Of a DNA stretch of 64,000 nucleotides, positions 1-8,711 are shown in pieces. Location: NCBI RefSeq assembly GCF_007362475.1, contig NZ_CP041687.1:1054001-1118000 (forward strand), read 5' to 3'. The translations under genes and the position numbers were made by a program. Origin of the DNA: Chryseobacterium sp. SNU WT5 (GTDB taxonomy: Bacteria > Bacteroidota > Bacteroidia > Flavobacteriales > Weeksellaceae). Each line of letters opens with the position of its first letter. Position 1 is the first letter of the stretch. The notes under the pieces are model-generated. The model was given only the letters and a program-made list of their open reading frames with translations, had not been told where the DNA came from and did no database searches.

Positions 1-32
1 ATTTTAATTGAACAACACAAATGATGAAAAAT

Positions 33-65
33 AACCCGCATGTTTAATTACTTGCGGGTTTTTTA
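33..65 (+). terminator. Rho-independent terminator
   Basis: The arms AACCCGCA (33-40) and TGCGGGTT (53-60) form a perfect 8-bp stem with a 12-nt loop, followed by a T run. It probably terminates a gene left of the window edge. Confidence 0.7.
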
Positions 66-485
66 GTTTAATCCTGGCTCCCTATTATTTGAAATAGCAG
101 TATATTCTTATTTGTTTCCACTAAATTATGTACTTGTACTCTTTTGAAAAAGATAAATTTTATCTTACAAAAATCACTGACTGCAAAATTTGTAATCGAA
201 AGATGTTTTTTATTTTTCGAATTCTTTTCAACTGAGGTCAATCTGCCTCGAGATTATAATTTTCAAATAAATGTGATCCTCACCTTATTACTACTTTCTG
301 AAAGTCTAATTTTTTCATAAGCAAAAATAAAAAATTTAAAAAACTAATAATCAAACGCTTAAGTAAAACTAATACCTATATAATACCTGTGTTTTTCTTT
401 AAATAAAATTTTTTTTCGTTGATTTACTATGCTTAATTGATACAACGACACAATGTATTTAAGCAACACAAATGATGAGAAAAAG

Positions 486-515
486 ATCCACATTTTTAAA
501 TAAGTGTGGATTTCT
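486..515 (+). terminator. Terminator-like hairpin
   Basis: The arms ATCCACA (486-492) and TGTGGAT (505-511) pair perfectly and a weak T-rich tail follows. No coding sequence is visible just upstream, so it may end a short untranslated RNA or be a duplicated 3' end. Confidence 0.45.
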
Positions 516-634
516 TTGTTTATTTCGGATCAGTAAAGACAAACAACTGCTATTCAGAGAATAGAATATCATATTTTTTCTAGATAAAATTCTGTATTTT
601 TAGCCTCCTTCAACAATGAATTTTCTAGAAAAAA

Positions 635-2167
635 TTGAATACTGCCAGATCCGCTTTTATAAGGTACTTCGTATTTTTCGCACTCGTCGTGAGTGGGAAT
701 CTTTGTACTGCGCAAGAAACTCCTAACGAAACGAAACAGATTGATGCGCTAATTTCAATAGCAAATCAAATGCATGTAGAAGGAAAATCTAAGCAATTAC
801 TGACGATTTCTAATGACATCATCTCCAGATCCAACAAATTGAAATTCGACAGAGGAATGGTGTATGGGTACTATTATATTGCAAGTTGTTTTTCTTTTGA
901 TGGAAAGTTTACAAAAAGTAACGAATATTTAAAAAAAGCACAGACCTTTTCTAAATATTTAGACTCAGATTATCGGCAAAACTATAGAATAAATGGTCTA
1001 TTGGCAGATAATTACCGTGACTTAGAACTCTACCAATTATCTATTTCCAGCTATCACAGATCGATGCAGTATTTAAAACACATCAAACTAAAAACTGTAA
1101 TCGACTCCTTATCCCTGGCAACTAATTATGATAATTTAAGCGTACTATATAATGCCATGAATTTGGGTGATTCTGCTTATTATTATTTAAATAAAGATAA
1201 AGCGATTCTAAAGAACATCACTTTCGAAGATGCGTATATAGAGAAATCATCGTGTTATCTGGGATTGGGAACTTACCATTATAAGTTGAATCATATTGAT
1301 TCTGCTACGTTTTACTATGATCAATCTTTGGATTTATTAAAAGGGAAAAATCATCCTTTTGAAATAAGCGCACTATATAGTAAAGCAGAGATCTACGCAA
1401 AAACAGACGATTCTGAGGCTTTAAAATATTTTGAACTCGCTTTAAGTAAAGCAAAAGAGCATGATTTACCAGATCTGCAGGCAGATATTTATAAAGCTAT
1501 TGGTGAAATTTACAGCAGTCGGAAGAATTATAAAGAGGCAAATTGGTATCAAGAAAAATACATGAAGTTAAAGGAGCAGCTAAATCGCTCAAGAACAGGA
1601 CAGCGAGACTTTGCGGTAAATGAGGTCTTAAACCAACAAAAGCAGAAATTTAACAATAATCAAACGAGCAATACTTATAACACTTATGCCGTTCTGGGAG
1701 TTTTTACTTTTCTATTGGTGATCGCGTTATATCTTGTACATAAGTACAGAACTAAAAATGAAAAGATTACAACGGAAACAGAATTATTATTAAACGAAAA
1801 GGAAACGATTATCAGTAAGAAAGAGGAGGAAACACAAGTTTTAAAATTAAAAGTAAACGAATCATTCGAAGAAATCGTACAACTTGCAAAAGACAATTCA
1901 CCTGAATTTTTCTCAAGATTTCAGGAAGTGTACCCGAACTTTGTAACCAATATTATGGGCGTAAATGACAAAATGCGACTTTCTGAACTAACACTCTGCG
2001 CTTATATTTTCTTAGGATTTAACACGAAAGATATTTCCTCCTACACCTTTAAATCAGTTCATACCATTCGAAGTCGTAAATATAATCTACGGAAAAAATT
2101 TGATCTGTCACCAGAAGAAAATATGGAATTGTGGCTCAAAAACTTACCAAATAACCCTACAACTTAA
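635..2167 (+). CDS. TPR-repeat, membrane-anchored LuxR-like regulator
   Basis: This is a 510-residue protein with an N-terminal signal-like hydrophobic stretch (about residues 8-26) and several tetratricopeptide-like helical pairs (about 30-320, rich in Y, A and L). A single membrane segment follows at about 350-370, then a coiled coil, then a C-terminal helix-turn-helix of the LuxR/GerE type (about 440-500). This layout is a common flavobacterial regulator family in which periplasmic TPRs are tethered to a cytoplasmic DNA-binding domain. The start is a TTG at 635; a nearby ATG at 616 is in another frame. Ligand and targets are unknown. It converges on recA across a shared hairpin. Confidence 0.8.
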   Translation: MNTARSAFIRYFVFFALVVSGNLCTAQETPNETKQIDALISIANQMHVEGKSKQLLTISNDIISRSNKLKFDRGMVYGYYYIASCFSFDGKFTKSNEYLKKAQTFSKYLDSDYRQNYRINGLLADNYRDLELYQLSISSYHRSMQYLKHIKLKTVIDSLSLATNYDNLSVLYNAMNLGDSAYYYLNKDKAILKNITFEDAYIEKSSCYLGLGTYHYKLNHIDSATFYYDQSLDLLKGKNHPFEISALYSKAEIYAKTDDSEALKYFELALSKAKEHDLPDLQADIYKAIGEIYSSRKNYKEANWYQEKYMKLKEQLNRSRTGQRDFAVNEVLNQQKQKFNNNQTSNTYNTYAVLGVFTFLLVIALYLVHKYRTKNEKITTETELLLNEKETIISKKEEETQVLKLKVNESFEEIVQLAKDNSPEFFSRFQEVYPNFVTNIMGVNDKMRLSELTLCAYIFLGFNTKDISSYTFKSVHTIRSRKYNLRKKFDLSPEENMELWLKNLPNNPTT

Positions 2168-2193
2168 TTTCATAATAAAGGTAAAAACAAGAA

Positions 2194-2217
2194 AAAGACA
2201 GCGAAATCGCTGTCTTT
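2194..2217. terminator. Bidirectional terminator between regulator and recA
   Basis: A perfect 10-bp stem, AAAGACAGCG (2194-2203) with CGCTGTCTTT (2208-2217), has a 4-nt loop. It lies between two convergent genes, with A-rich sequence on the left and T-rich on the right, so it can serve both. Confidence 0.85.
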
Positions 2218-2243
2218 AGTTTTAGATATCATCCAGATTTTAT

Positions 2244-3251
2244 CTAGCTTTTTCTACTGATAATTTCTTCTCTAATCTTACCTTCCAATTCATCAGAAAG
2301 TTCTGGATTGTCTTTCAACATATCTCTTACGGCATCACGACCCTGACCTAATTTTGTTTCGGCATAACTAAACCAAGAACCACTTTTCTTCACGATTCCC
2401 ATATCAACCGCCGCATCCAAAATCTCACCGGTTTTAGAAATTCCTTCCCCGTACATGATATCAAATTCGGCCATTTTAAATGGAGGTGCTACTTTGTTTT
2501 TCACAATCTTCACTTTAACACGACTTCCCACAGCCTCATCTCCTGTTTTAATCGGTGCGCTGGCTTTTCTGATATCAATCCTTACAGACGCGTAAAACTT
2601 CAATGCATTTCCTCCGGTAGTTGTTTCGGGGTTTCCGAACATAACTCCAATTTTCTCTCTTAACTGGTTAATGAAGATCACAGTACACTTCGTTTTAGAA
2701 ATTGTTCCTGTTAATTTTCTTAGAGCTTGTGACATTAGCCTAGCATGAAGTCCCATTTTAGAGTCTCCCATTTCACCCTCGATCTCTGCTTTTGGTGTTA
2801 AGGCTGCAACTGAATCAATTACTACGATATCTACGGCTCCCGAACGAATTAAGTTATCTGCGATTTCTAATGCCTGCTCTCCATTATCAGGTTGGGAAAT
2901 AATTAAATCCTCCAGCTTGATACCTAGCTTAGCAGCATAACCACGATCGAAAGCATGTTCTGCATCAATAAAAGCGGCAATACCACCCAATTTTTGAGCT
3001 TCTGCAATTGCGTGCAATGTTAAAGTTGTTTTACCTGAAGATTCCGGTCCATAAATCTCTATGACTCTTCCTCTTGGATAACCACCTACACCTAAGGCCA
3101 AATCAACTCCTAACGATCCAGAAGGAATTACCTCAATAGTATTGTCCACAGATGCGTCGCCTAAAGTCATTACGGTTCCTTTCCCGTAGGTTTTATCTAG
3201 TTTCTCAAGCACCAAAGCCAGTGCTTTTTTCTTATCTTCGATACTGCTCAT
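2244..3251 (-). CDS. recA: Recombinase RecA
   Basis: RecA is the ATP-dependent strand-exchange protein of homologous recombination and the co-protease of LexA-type responses. The 335-residue product has the normal family length. Walker A GPESSGKT is at about residues 68-75, followed by the conserved DAEHAFD segment, the VVIDSVAAL Walker B strand and the loop containing [13 protein letters not shown]. The ATG start at 3251 is supported by a Bacteroidetes-type promoter just upstream (3269-3302). It is a single-gene unit on the minus strand. It lies immediately beside the tRNA-Gln gene that hosts the island, so it marks the chromosomal side of the insertion. Confidence 0.97.
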   Translation of the reverse strand: MSSIEDKKKALALVLEKLDKTYGKGTVMTLGDASVDNTIEVIPSGSLGVDLALGVGGYPRGRVIEIYGPESSGKTTLTLHAIAEAQKLGGIAAFIDAEHAFDRGYAAKLGIKLEDLIISQPDNGEQALEIADNLIRSGAVDIVVIDSVAALTPKAEIEGEMGDSKMGLHARLMSQALRKLTGTISKTKCTVIFINQLREKIGVMFGNPETTTGGNALKFYASVRIDIRKASAPIKTGDEAVGSRVKVKIVKNKVAPPFKMAEFDIMYGEGISKTGEILDAAVDMGIVKKSGSWFSYAETKLGQGRDAVRDMLKDNPELSDELEGKIREEIISRKS

Positions 3252-3268
3252 TTATAATAATATTTTTT

Positions 3269-3302
3269 CAAAAATACGGAATTAAAACTTGAATAAAATC
3301 AA
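3269..3302 (-). promoter_or_regulatory. Probable recA promoter
   Basis: On the minus strand, TATTTTTG (3276-3269) matches the Bacteroidetes -7 consensus TAnnTTTG. A TTG at 3302-3300 lies about 23 bp upstream as a -33 candidate. The recA ATG follows about 18 bp downstream. Confidence 0.55.
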
Positions 3303-3348
3303 TTAAAATTATAATTATTATTTTTTTAAAATAATTTTTGAAAAATAA

Positions 3349-3379
3349 TTGTTCGTTAAGAAAAATTTTTTTAGATTTG
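3349..3379 (+). promoter_or_regulatory. Probable tRNA-Gln promoter
   Basis: TAGATTTG (3372-3379) fits the -7 consensus TAnnTTTG. TTG at 3349-3351 lies 20 bp upstream, matching the -33 element. The mature tRNA begins about 19 bp downstream. Confidence 0.6.
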
Positions 3380-3397
3380 CACCACCAAAATAAACAT

Positions 3398-3469
3398 AGA
3401 CCCATGGTGTAATTGGTAACACACCGGTTTTTGGTACCGACATTCGGGGTTCGAGTCCCTGTGGGTCTA
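3398..3469 (+). tRNA. tRNA-Gln (anticodon UUG)
   Basis: A full cloverleaf can be folded. The acceptor stem is AGACCCA/TGGGTCT, the D stem GTGT/ACAC, and the anticodon stem CGGT/ACCG with loop TTTTGGT, giving anticodon TTG (3431-3433). The T stem is CGGGG/CCCTG with loop TTCGAGT. CCA is not encoded. The gene is intact although its 3' end is the integration site of the island, because the insertion restores the tRNA end. The outermost anticodon-stem pair is a C-A mismatch. Confidence 0.93.
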
Positions 3470-3473
3470 CAAA
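3456..3473 (+). repeat. attL core (tRNA 3' end)
   Basis: TCCCTGTGGGTCTACAAA covers the T-arm 3' strand and acceptor 3' strand of tRNA-Gln plus four downstream bases. It is identical to 43021-43038. Confidence 0.88.
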
Positions 3474-3504
3474 CAACTACTGTAAATCAGTAACTTAACA
3501 TTAT

Positions 3505-3526
3505 CGGGGACTAAATCGGGGACTAA
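3505..3526 (+). promoter_or_regulatory. Putative integrase arm-binding sites, left end
   Basis: Two direct copies of CGGGGACTAA (3505-3514 and 3517-3526) have a 12-bp period and lie about 40 bp inside the attL core. The same word occurs as an inverted pair at the right end (42878-42907). Diverged copies with the same 12-bp period occur at 33747-33768. Arm-type integrase sites are the natural reading; no binding data exist. Confidence 0.6.
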
Positions 3527-3581
3527 CGTTCCCGATTTTTTCCTTTTTTTATAGTTTTGTCTAATAAAGATATTTTGTAAA

Positions 3582-6401
3582 TCATCTTCTCGCTGCAAAT
3601 TTATTTTGATTTAGAGTTTCACTTTGGTAAATATTTTTATTCTGAATTACTTCTTTAGGAATTAAACTTGTTGCATTCCTATTATGCTCTACAGCAAATA
3701 AGTTTTCATTTTCAACTTGTCTATCTTTAACATAATTCCTATTCACATTAAACTTCAGTTGCAATTCCTTTTCTTCCTGATATTGAATGAGTAGTGTATC
3801 TTTTGTCAGAGGCAACTCCTCAATTTGTGCTTCAATAATTGCAATCTTTTCCGCAGTCATTTCCGTTTGTTTTTCTATCTCTGTAACATTCACTCCTTTT
3901 TCGGACAGTTTTAAAATGGTATTATGAACTTCGGCTTTGGCTAAATCTATACTTTTTTGGTAAGATACCAATTGCGTTTCCCAGTAAGTGGCATTTACAT
4001 CATCACTGTTTTTAGAGTATTCTAAAATTCTTGCGTAGGCATTTTCTGCTTTGTATACTTCCGATTGAACTTTTGTATAATCCTCGTACTTTCTTAAGAC
4101 AAAAGCATTATCTGCAAGAAATTTATTCTTTTCACTCTCTAATTTTTTCTTCAGCAACTCAATTTCAATTTTTGCTCGGGTTTCAGGATTTGTAATAATG
4201 GCTGTTTTTAATTCTTGCGTACTGATATCAGAAATATCTAAAACATTTGCACCTTTTTTCATTGCCTTTAAATATCTCGCCTGTTTTGCCTGTAATTTTT
4301 GCAACATAAAAACATCAATGCTATCATTCGTAAGCATAAAATTGATGCGCACATTTTCATTTTTGTTTCCTTGTCGCCACGCTCGACCTTCAACCTGTCG
4401 AAGAGATGTAAAGTTGTAAGGCAATGTAAGCATGTAAACATCTGTTGTGTTTTCTTGAAGATTCATACCTTCTTGAATGGCTTCACTCCCAATTACAATT
4501 TTAATTTTGCCGGCATTAAAATCATCTTGAGTTGCTACTCGTTGTTTTTTACTCGTACCACCAGTAATAACGCCTACTTCTTCGGGTTTATACCCTAGAT
4601 CATGTATGAGAAATTCTTTTAGTTTTGGAAATTGTGCCACAGCCAATTCAGAATATATGATTTGTCCAGAATTAGGGATATCTTTTTTATTTTGTCTGAT
4701 CAGATTCATCATCTCAAATAATTTCGGTGAATTTTCTATAAATTCACTAACAGTTGGTTCTTCACCATTATAGTAAATTGATAGATAAGGAGAGAAAGCA
4801 ATTAAGCGAGCATTCAAAATGTGGGTTAAAATTGCTCCAGGCGTTTCTGAATCAAAATTATCATTCAGTAAGTCGTATTGCTCTTTCGTCAAATCATTCT
4901 GTTCAATTTTATATTCTTTATTAATTTTATTAGGGCGGATTAATTCTAAATTATCCTCCTCGCCTTTGATATCTATAAATTCTGAAAGTAATTGCTGAAA
5001 TAACTGATTGTTTTTAAACCTCCTTACATTTGCCTTAAATTTAATATCTCCTTTCGCATCAATTTCCATATCATTATCTGCTTCCATAAAAGTTTCAAAA
5101 AATGTATTGACATTAAAATAACCAGATTCTTCTAATCGTTTATTCGCAATCAATGATAGAATTGAATAATATTCCAGCGGTTTATTTGTAAATGGTGTTG
5201 CCGAAAGTAGCGTAACATTTCGTCCATTTTGCTTATCCTGAATATATTGGGCTGCCATCCAAGTATTAATACCAAGTTTTGAAGTTTGTTGATTTTGATT
5301 TCTAAAATCTGAAGAAAAACGTCTGTCTTCAATCTTCACCTTTCCAATAATATGATTGGCGTTATGAACTTCGTCGTAGGTTAAATGATCAAAACCAAAA
5401 TCTTCCCAATCATAAATTTTTCCACGTTTCATTTTCCCTTCAATCTCTTTTTCTTTCTGCAATAGAATCTGTTCCTCTCGTTCGGTATTTGTAACGCCCT
5501 TCATTTCGCTCGCGGAAATATACTTAAACTTTGAGGACAGTTCTTCCGTAATTTCATTTGAAAATCCAATGTTATTAAACCCAGCATAAGTAACTATGGT
5601 TATTTCTCCCTCTTTATTATCAAACTTTGAGAGATCGTAATCATTTCCCAAATTGCCTAAAACATTAACTTTAGCATCTGGAATTGTTTCAAAAATAGTT
5701 TCCACCCATTGTTTCAGGATACTGTCATTTGGAACTACAATCAATGGTTTTTTTGAGTTTCCACGTTGCATCGCTTCATGTAAAGAAAGTATGCCAGATA
5801 ATGTTTTTCCGAACCCAACTTCATGCGCCAAAAGTCCAACACCTTTGGTCGTTTGTCTTCCTATTCCAGATTTTTGAACTTCTGTCAATCTTAATTCTGT
5901 TCCTTTAAAGTTTTGGTAGATCTTTGAAAATAAAGGAAATTTTGAATAATCAGGCACGTGAATGTGATTGTAATTTTTGTTGAATTCCTTTACAAATCGC
6001 TCTCTTAAATCATCAGATAATTCTTCTGAAATGAATTTTGAAAATAAATCTTTTGCTGCAACTTTTCTACGTTCTCTAATTAGTGCATTTCTCTCCTTAT
6101 CACTACCAGTAACCGTTTCATTATCTACAAAACTTCTAACTTCCCAGGAAGAAGATCCTGCAAAAGCCTCGCTCGGAAGATTGTTTACAAAATCTTTAAA
6201 TTTTTCGGCAAGATTGTACTCCACCACGACCATTTCAGTTTCGCGCTTTTCATGATTGTATTGTTCTTTCTCAATCTGACCTAAATTGAATTTATGAACA
6301 AACTCGTGATTAGGATTAATGGAAATTTCTTCTAATGTTTTCAGTTTAGGTAGTACATTTATTAAAAGTGCCTTTTGCTTCTCATAATGTTTCTTTTCCA
6401 A
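3582..6401 (-). CDS. SF2/SNF2-like helicase, N-terminally truncated
   Basis: The 939 residues contain a superfamily-2 helicase core. Motif I EVGFGKT is at about 194-200, motif II DEVH near 344, SATPF near 400, then GSEAIQEGMNLQ and QVEGRAWRQG (motifs V and VI) in the second RecA-like lobe, with a long coiled C-terminal region. Such helicases occur in phage and mobile elements of Bacteroidetes, usually as the C-terminal part of much larger methylase-helicase (antirestriction-type) proteins. Here the frame begins at a weak TTG with no ATG. The sequence upstream belongs to an oppositely oriented regulator fragment. I infer a deletion joint at about 6400 that removed the N-terminal half, so function is doubtful. 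The C-terminus, near attL, looks natural. Confidence 0.65.
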   Translation of the reverse strand: MEKKHYEKQKALLINVLPKLKTLEEISINPNHEFVHKFNLGQIEKEQYNHEKRETEMVVVEYNLAEKFKDFVNNLPSEAFAGSSSWEVRSFVDNETVTGSDKERNALIRERRKVAAKDLFSKFISEELSDDLRERFVKEFNKNYNHIHVPDYSKFPLFSKIYQNFKGTELRLTEVQKSGIGRQTTKGVGLLAHEVGFGKTLSGILSLHEAMQRGNSKKPLIVVPNDSILKQWVETIFETIPDAKVNVLGNLGNDYDLSKFDNKEGEITIVTYAGFNNIGFSNEITEELSSKFKYISASEMKGVTNTEREEQILLQKEKEIEGKMKRGKIYDWEDFGFDHLTYDEVHNANHIIGKVKIEDRRFSSDFRNQNQQTSKLGINTWMAAQYIQDKQNGRNVTLLSATPFTNKPLEYYSILSLIANKRLEESGYFNVNTFFETFMEADNDMEIDAKGDIKFKANVRRFKNNQLFQQLLSEFIDIKGEEDNLELIRPNKINKEYKIEQNDLTKEQYDLLNDNFDSETPGAILTHILNARLIAFSPYLSIYYNGEEPTVSEFIENSPKLFEMMNLIRQNKKDIPNSGQIIYSELAVAQFPKLKEFLIHDLGYKPEEVGVITGGTSKKQRVATQDDFNAGKIKIVIGSEAIQEGMNLQENTTDVYMLTLPYNFTSLRQVEGRAWRQGNKNENVRINFMLTNDSIDVFMLQKLQAKQARYLKAMKKGANVLDISDISTQELKTAIITNPETRAKIEIELLKKKLESEKNKFLADNAFVLRKYEDYTKVQSEVYKAENAYARILEYSKNSDDVNATYWETQLVSYQKSIDLAKAEVHNTILKLSEKGVNVTEIEKQTEMTAEKIAIIEAQIEELPLTKDTLLIQYQEEKELQLKFNVNRNYVKDRQVENENLFAVEHNRNATSLIPKEVIQNKNIYQSETLNQNKFAARR

Positions 6402-6740
6402 ACCTCCGCAATTAAGAATGATTCAGGATTAAATTCCGATACCGTCGAAAAAATATTGATTGCATTTACAGATTTGAATCCAGAATGGTTCATATCTGGA
6501 ACTGGGGAAATGCTAAAGCCAGTGAATCAAAATATTCATAGCAATGGATCGCCAAATAGCGTAAATAATAATATTAATGGAAATGTAAATGGCAATGGTA
6601 ATTTTTCTATTACCCACAGTGAGTTTTCAGGCATGATTGAACTTCAAGCAGAAACAATGAATAGGCTGAAAACAAGTCAAGATCAGTTAACTGAAAGTAT
6701 GAGGCAAGTTAGCTTACTCATAGAACTATTAAATAAGTAA
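6375..6740 (+). pseudogene. C-terminal fragment of an XRE-type phage repressor-like regulator
   Basis: From about 6405 the frame reads like the second half of Bacteroidetes XRE/Cro-type regulators. A piece ending the HTH (S-D-T-V-E-K-I-L) is followed by the hallmark LNPEWFISGTGEML, an Asn-rich linker and a C-terminal coiled coil. The HTH itself is missing, and the first 10 residues are antisense to the truncated helicase gene, so both genes appear cut at one joint near 6400. The stop at 6740 is followed 2 bp later by the next gene, so this was the first gene of the integrase operon. Its loss probably also removed the operon promoter. Confidence 0.6.
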
Positions 6741-6742
6741 AC

Positions 6743-7387
6743 ATGAGGAAGTTTTTACTTATTGGCTTTTTTACCCTTGGAGTTTCTTTTCATGCACAAA
6801 AACAAAAGCAAACTTTAAAGAAAAAAACTTCAACAATTGTTAATAACGCAAAAAATCAGAAATCAAATAATTCTCAACAAAACATAAAAGTTGAAATAGT
6901 TAATAGCGGAGATTGGAACCAATACGAGCAATCTTCTTGGTGGCGAATTGTAAAACGGAATGATAAAGACCTCTCTCAAATTTTAAATTTAGATAATTCT
7001 CAATTACAAATCAGCGAAAGTGCTATGGGTAATAATAATTGGAGAGATGAAAATGGAAATTTCAGTTTCAGGTCTATTTCTGAACCTTTAAAAATATCAC
7101 AGGAATTTATTAATAAAAAAAATGAGAAAGGCGAGAACAGAGATTCTGTAGCTGAAAATGAAGCATTTGAAACTACTGCACTAATTTCTTCATTATCTTT
7201 CAAAATTTTACTACACCCAAAAGACAATAAAGCCGATACGTCCAAAAACATTGCAAAAACTATCACCATTTTTTCTGACGGTCAATTGGTTAAAACTCTG
7301 ATTTATTCGTATGATGATTTAGTTCAAAAAGGAGGAATCTCTATAGAAAATTTTAATGTAGAAATCGACAAATCAAATATTAATTAG
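6743..7387 (+). CDS. Secreted hypothetical protein
   Basis: This 214-residue protein of unknown function has an N-terminal signal peptide (residues 1-18, ending near SFHAQ). A Lys/Asn/Gln-rich low-complexity linker (about 20-47) leads into a polar domain containing GDWNQYEQSSWWRI. I do not recognise a family. It starts 2 bp after the XRE fragment and ends 2 bp before the integrase, so the three were probably one operon. A regulator, exported protein and integrase in a tight row is typical of mobile-element lysogeny-like modules, but no role can be assigned to this one. Confidence 0.55.
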   Translation: MRKFLLIGFFTLGVSFHAQKQKQTLKKKTSTIVNNAKNQKSNNSQQNIKVEIVNSGDWNQYEQSSWWRIVKRNDKDLSQILNLDNSQLQISESAMGNNNWRDENGNFSFRSISEPLKISQEFINKKNEKGENRDSVAENEAFETTALISSLSFKILLHPKDNKADTSKNIAKTITIFSDGQLVKTLIYSYDDLVQKGGISIENFNVEIDKSNIN

Positions 7388-7389
7388 TT

Positions 7390-8658
7390 ATGGAAATTAA
7401 TTATCATTCTCAATTTTTGCTTGACAAAGAAAAAGACAGCACGACCGGAAAAATCCGATTTAGAATAAAATGGGATAAAAATATAATCGCTTTTGGAGTT
7501 GGTCACAGGGCAGAATTTGACAAATGGAGTTTAGAAACACAACGTTGTAAAACAAACTCTACACATGGTGTAAAGAAAATTCCGGCAAGTGTAATAAATA
7601 AAAAAATAACTGATTACGAATTAGCATGCGAACGTGTTTTTAGAAATTTCATTTTTGAAAACAAAACACCGGATAAAAAATCTGTAAGAGAGCAATTTAA
7701 TTTAGAAATAGGTAGAAAAGTTGTGACAGAAGTTGAAATTGAGAAAACGGTGTTTGAAATTTTCGATTTATTTGTTAAAGAAGAATCAAGGATAAATCTT
7801 TGGGCAAACACAACTTTCGCAAAGATGAAAACATTTAGAAAACACCTTAAAACATTCGACCCAAAAATAGATTTCAAGAGCATAGATGAAGAGAAACTAT
7901 TAAAATATCAATACTTCCTACAGGAAAAATTAGAACTTCAAAACTCAACTACATTAAAAAACTTTTCCTTTCTTCGATGGTTTTTAACGTGGGCGACTAA
8001 AAAAGGTTACAACTCAAATACGACTTTCCAACATTTTAGACCAAAACTAAAAACTGTTCAAAAGAAGATTATATTTCTTACTCAAGAAGAATTAAAGAGT
8101 GTGAAAAATTTAAAGATTCCAGCGAAAAAGAAATATTTAGATAGAGTTCGTGATGTTTTCCTTTTTCAATGTTTTACAGGTTTGCGATATTCTGACGTAG
8201 AAAATCTCAAACGTAGTGATATTAGTGAAAATTTTATCGAAATCATTACTGTTAAAACATCTGATAGTTTAGTCATTGAATTGAATAATCACAGCAAAGC
8301 ACTCTTAAATAAATACAAGGATGCAAAGTTTGATAACTATAAAGCACTGCCAGTAATTAGCAATCAAAGAATGAATGAATATCTACGAGAATTAATGGAA
8401 TTAGCAAAAATTGATGAACCTGTAAGAGAAACTTACTATAAGGGAAATCAGAGATATGATGAAGTTTTTCCAAAGTATGCACTCATGAGTTCTCATGCCG
8501 GTAGAAGAACATTTATTTGCAATGCATTATCTCTTGGAATTCCACCACAGGTTGTCATGAAATGGACAGGTCACAGCGATTATTCCGCAATGAAACCTTA
8601 TATCGATATTGCAGATCAAACGAAAATTAATGCGATGGAAAAGTTTAATATGATGTGA
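7390..8658 (+). CDS. Tyrosine-type site-specific recombinase (integrase)
   Basis: The 422-residue phage-type integrase catalyses island integration and excision at the tRNA-Gln att site by inference from position. It has an N-terminal arm-binding domain (about 1-110), a SAM-like core-binding domain (about 120-215) and a catalytic domain (about 225-422). The catalytic set is complete: Arg266 (TGLR), Lys289, His369 and Arg372 (HAGRR), His395 (TGHSD) and Tyr404 (PYI). The length and motifs fit the Bacteroidetes integrative-element integrases. It lies about 3.9 kb inside attL and points away from it. It follows the secreted protein gene by 2 bp, so expression may have been lost with the upstream deletion. 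No excisionase gene is recognised. Confidence 0.92.
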   Translation: MEINYHSQFLLDKEKDSTTGKIRFRIKWDKNIIAFGVGHRAEFDKWSLETQRCKTNSTHGVKKIPASVINKKITDYELACERVFRNFIFENKTPDKKSVREQFNLEIGRKVVTEVEIEKTVFEIFDLFVKEESRINLWANTTFAKMKTFRKHLKTFDPKIDFKSIDEEKLLKYQYFLQEKLELQNSTTLKNFSFLRWFLTWATKKGYNSNTTFQHFRPKLKTVQKKIIFLTQEELKSVKNLKIPAKKKYLDRVRDVFLFQCFTGLRYSDVENLKRSDISENFIEIITVKTSDSLVIELNNHSKALLNKYKDAKFDNYKALPVISNQRMNEYLRELMELAKIDEPVRETYYKGNQRYDEVFPKYALMSSHAGRRTFICNALSLGIPPQVVMKWTGHSDYSAMKPYIDIADQTKINAMEKFNMM

Positions 8659-8711
8659 AAAAATTGATATCTTTATTTTTACAGTTTTGTTAAAAATTCA
8701 GGCAAATAATT

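Larger units (their letters stand above)
1..634. other. Gene-free leader region with two hairpins and a short repeat
   Basis: No convincing coding sequence is seen here. It holds two rho-independent-type hairpins (33-65 and 486-515). Each is preceded by the same 14-bp word CAACACAAATGATG (13-26 and 464-477). A third, weaker version of the preceding sequence lies near 434-455. The first hairpin probably ends a gene lying left of the window. The rest is AT-rich and featureless to my reading. Confidence 0.5.

Noticed and set aside
3582-6401. Evidence for a conjugative element
   Set aside because: Only a truncated helicase is found; no relaxase, coupling protein or Tra genes are recognisable in the island.
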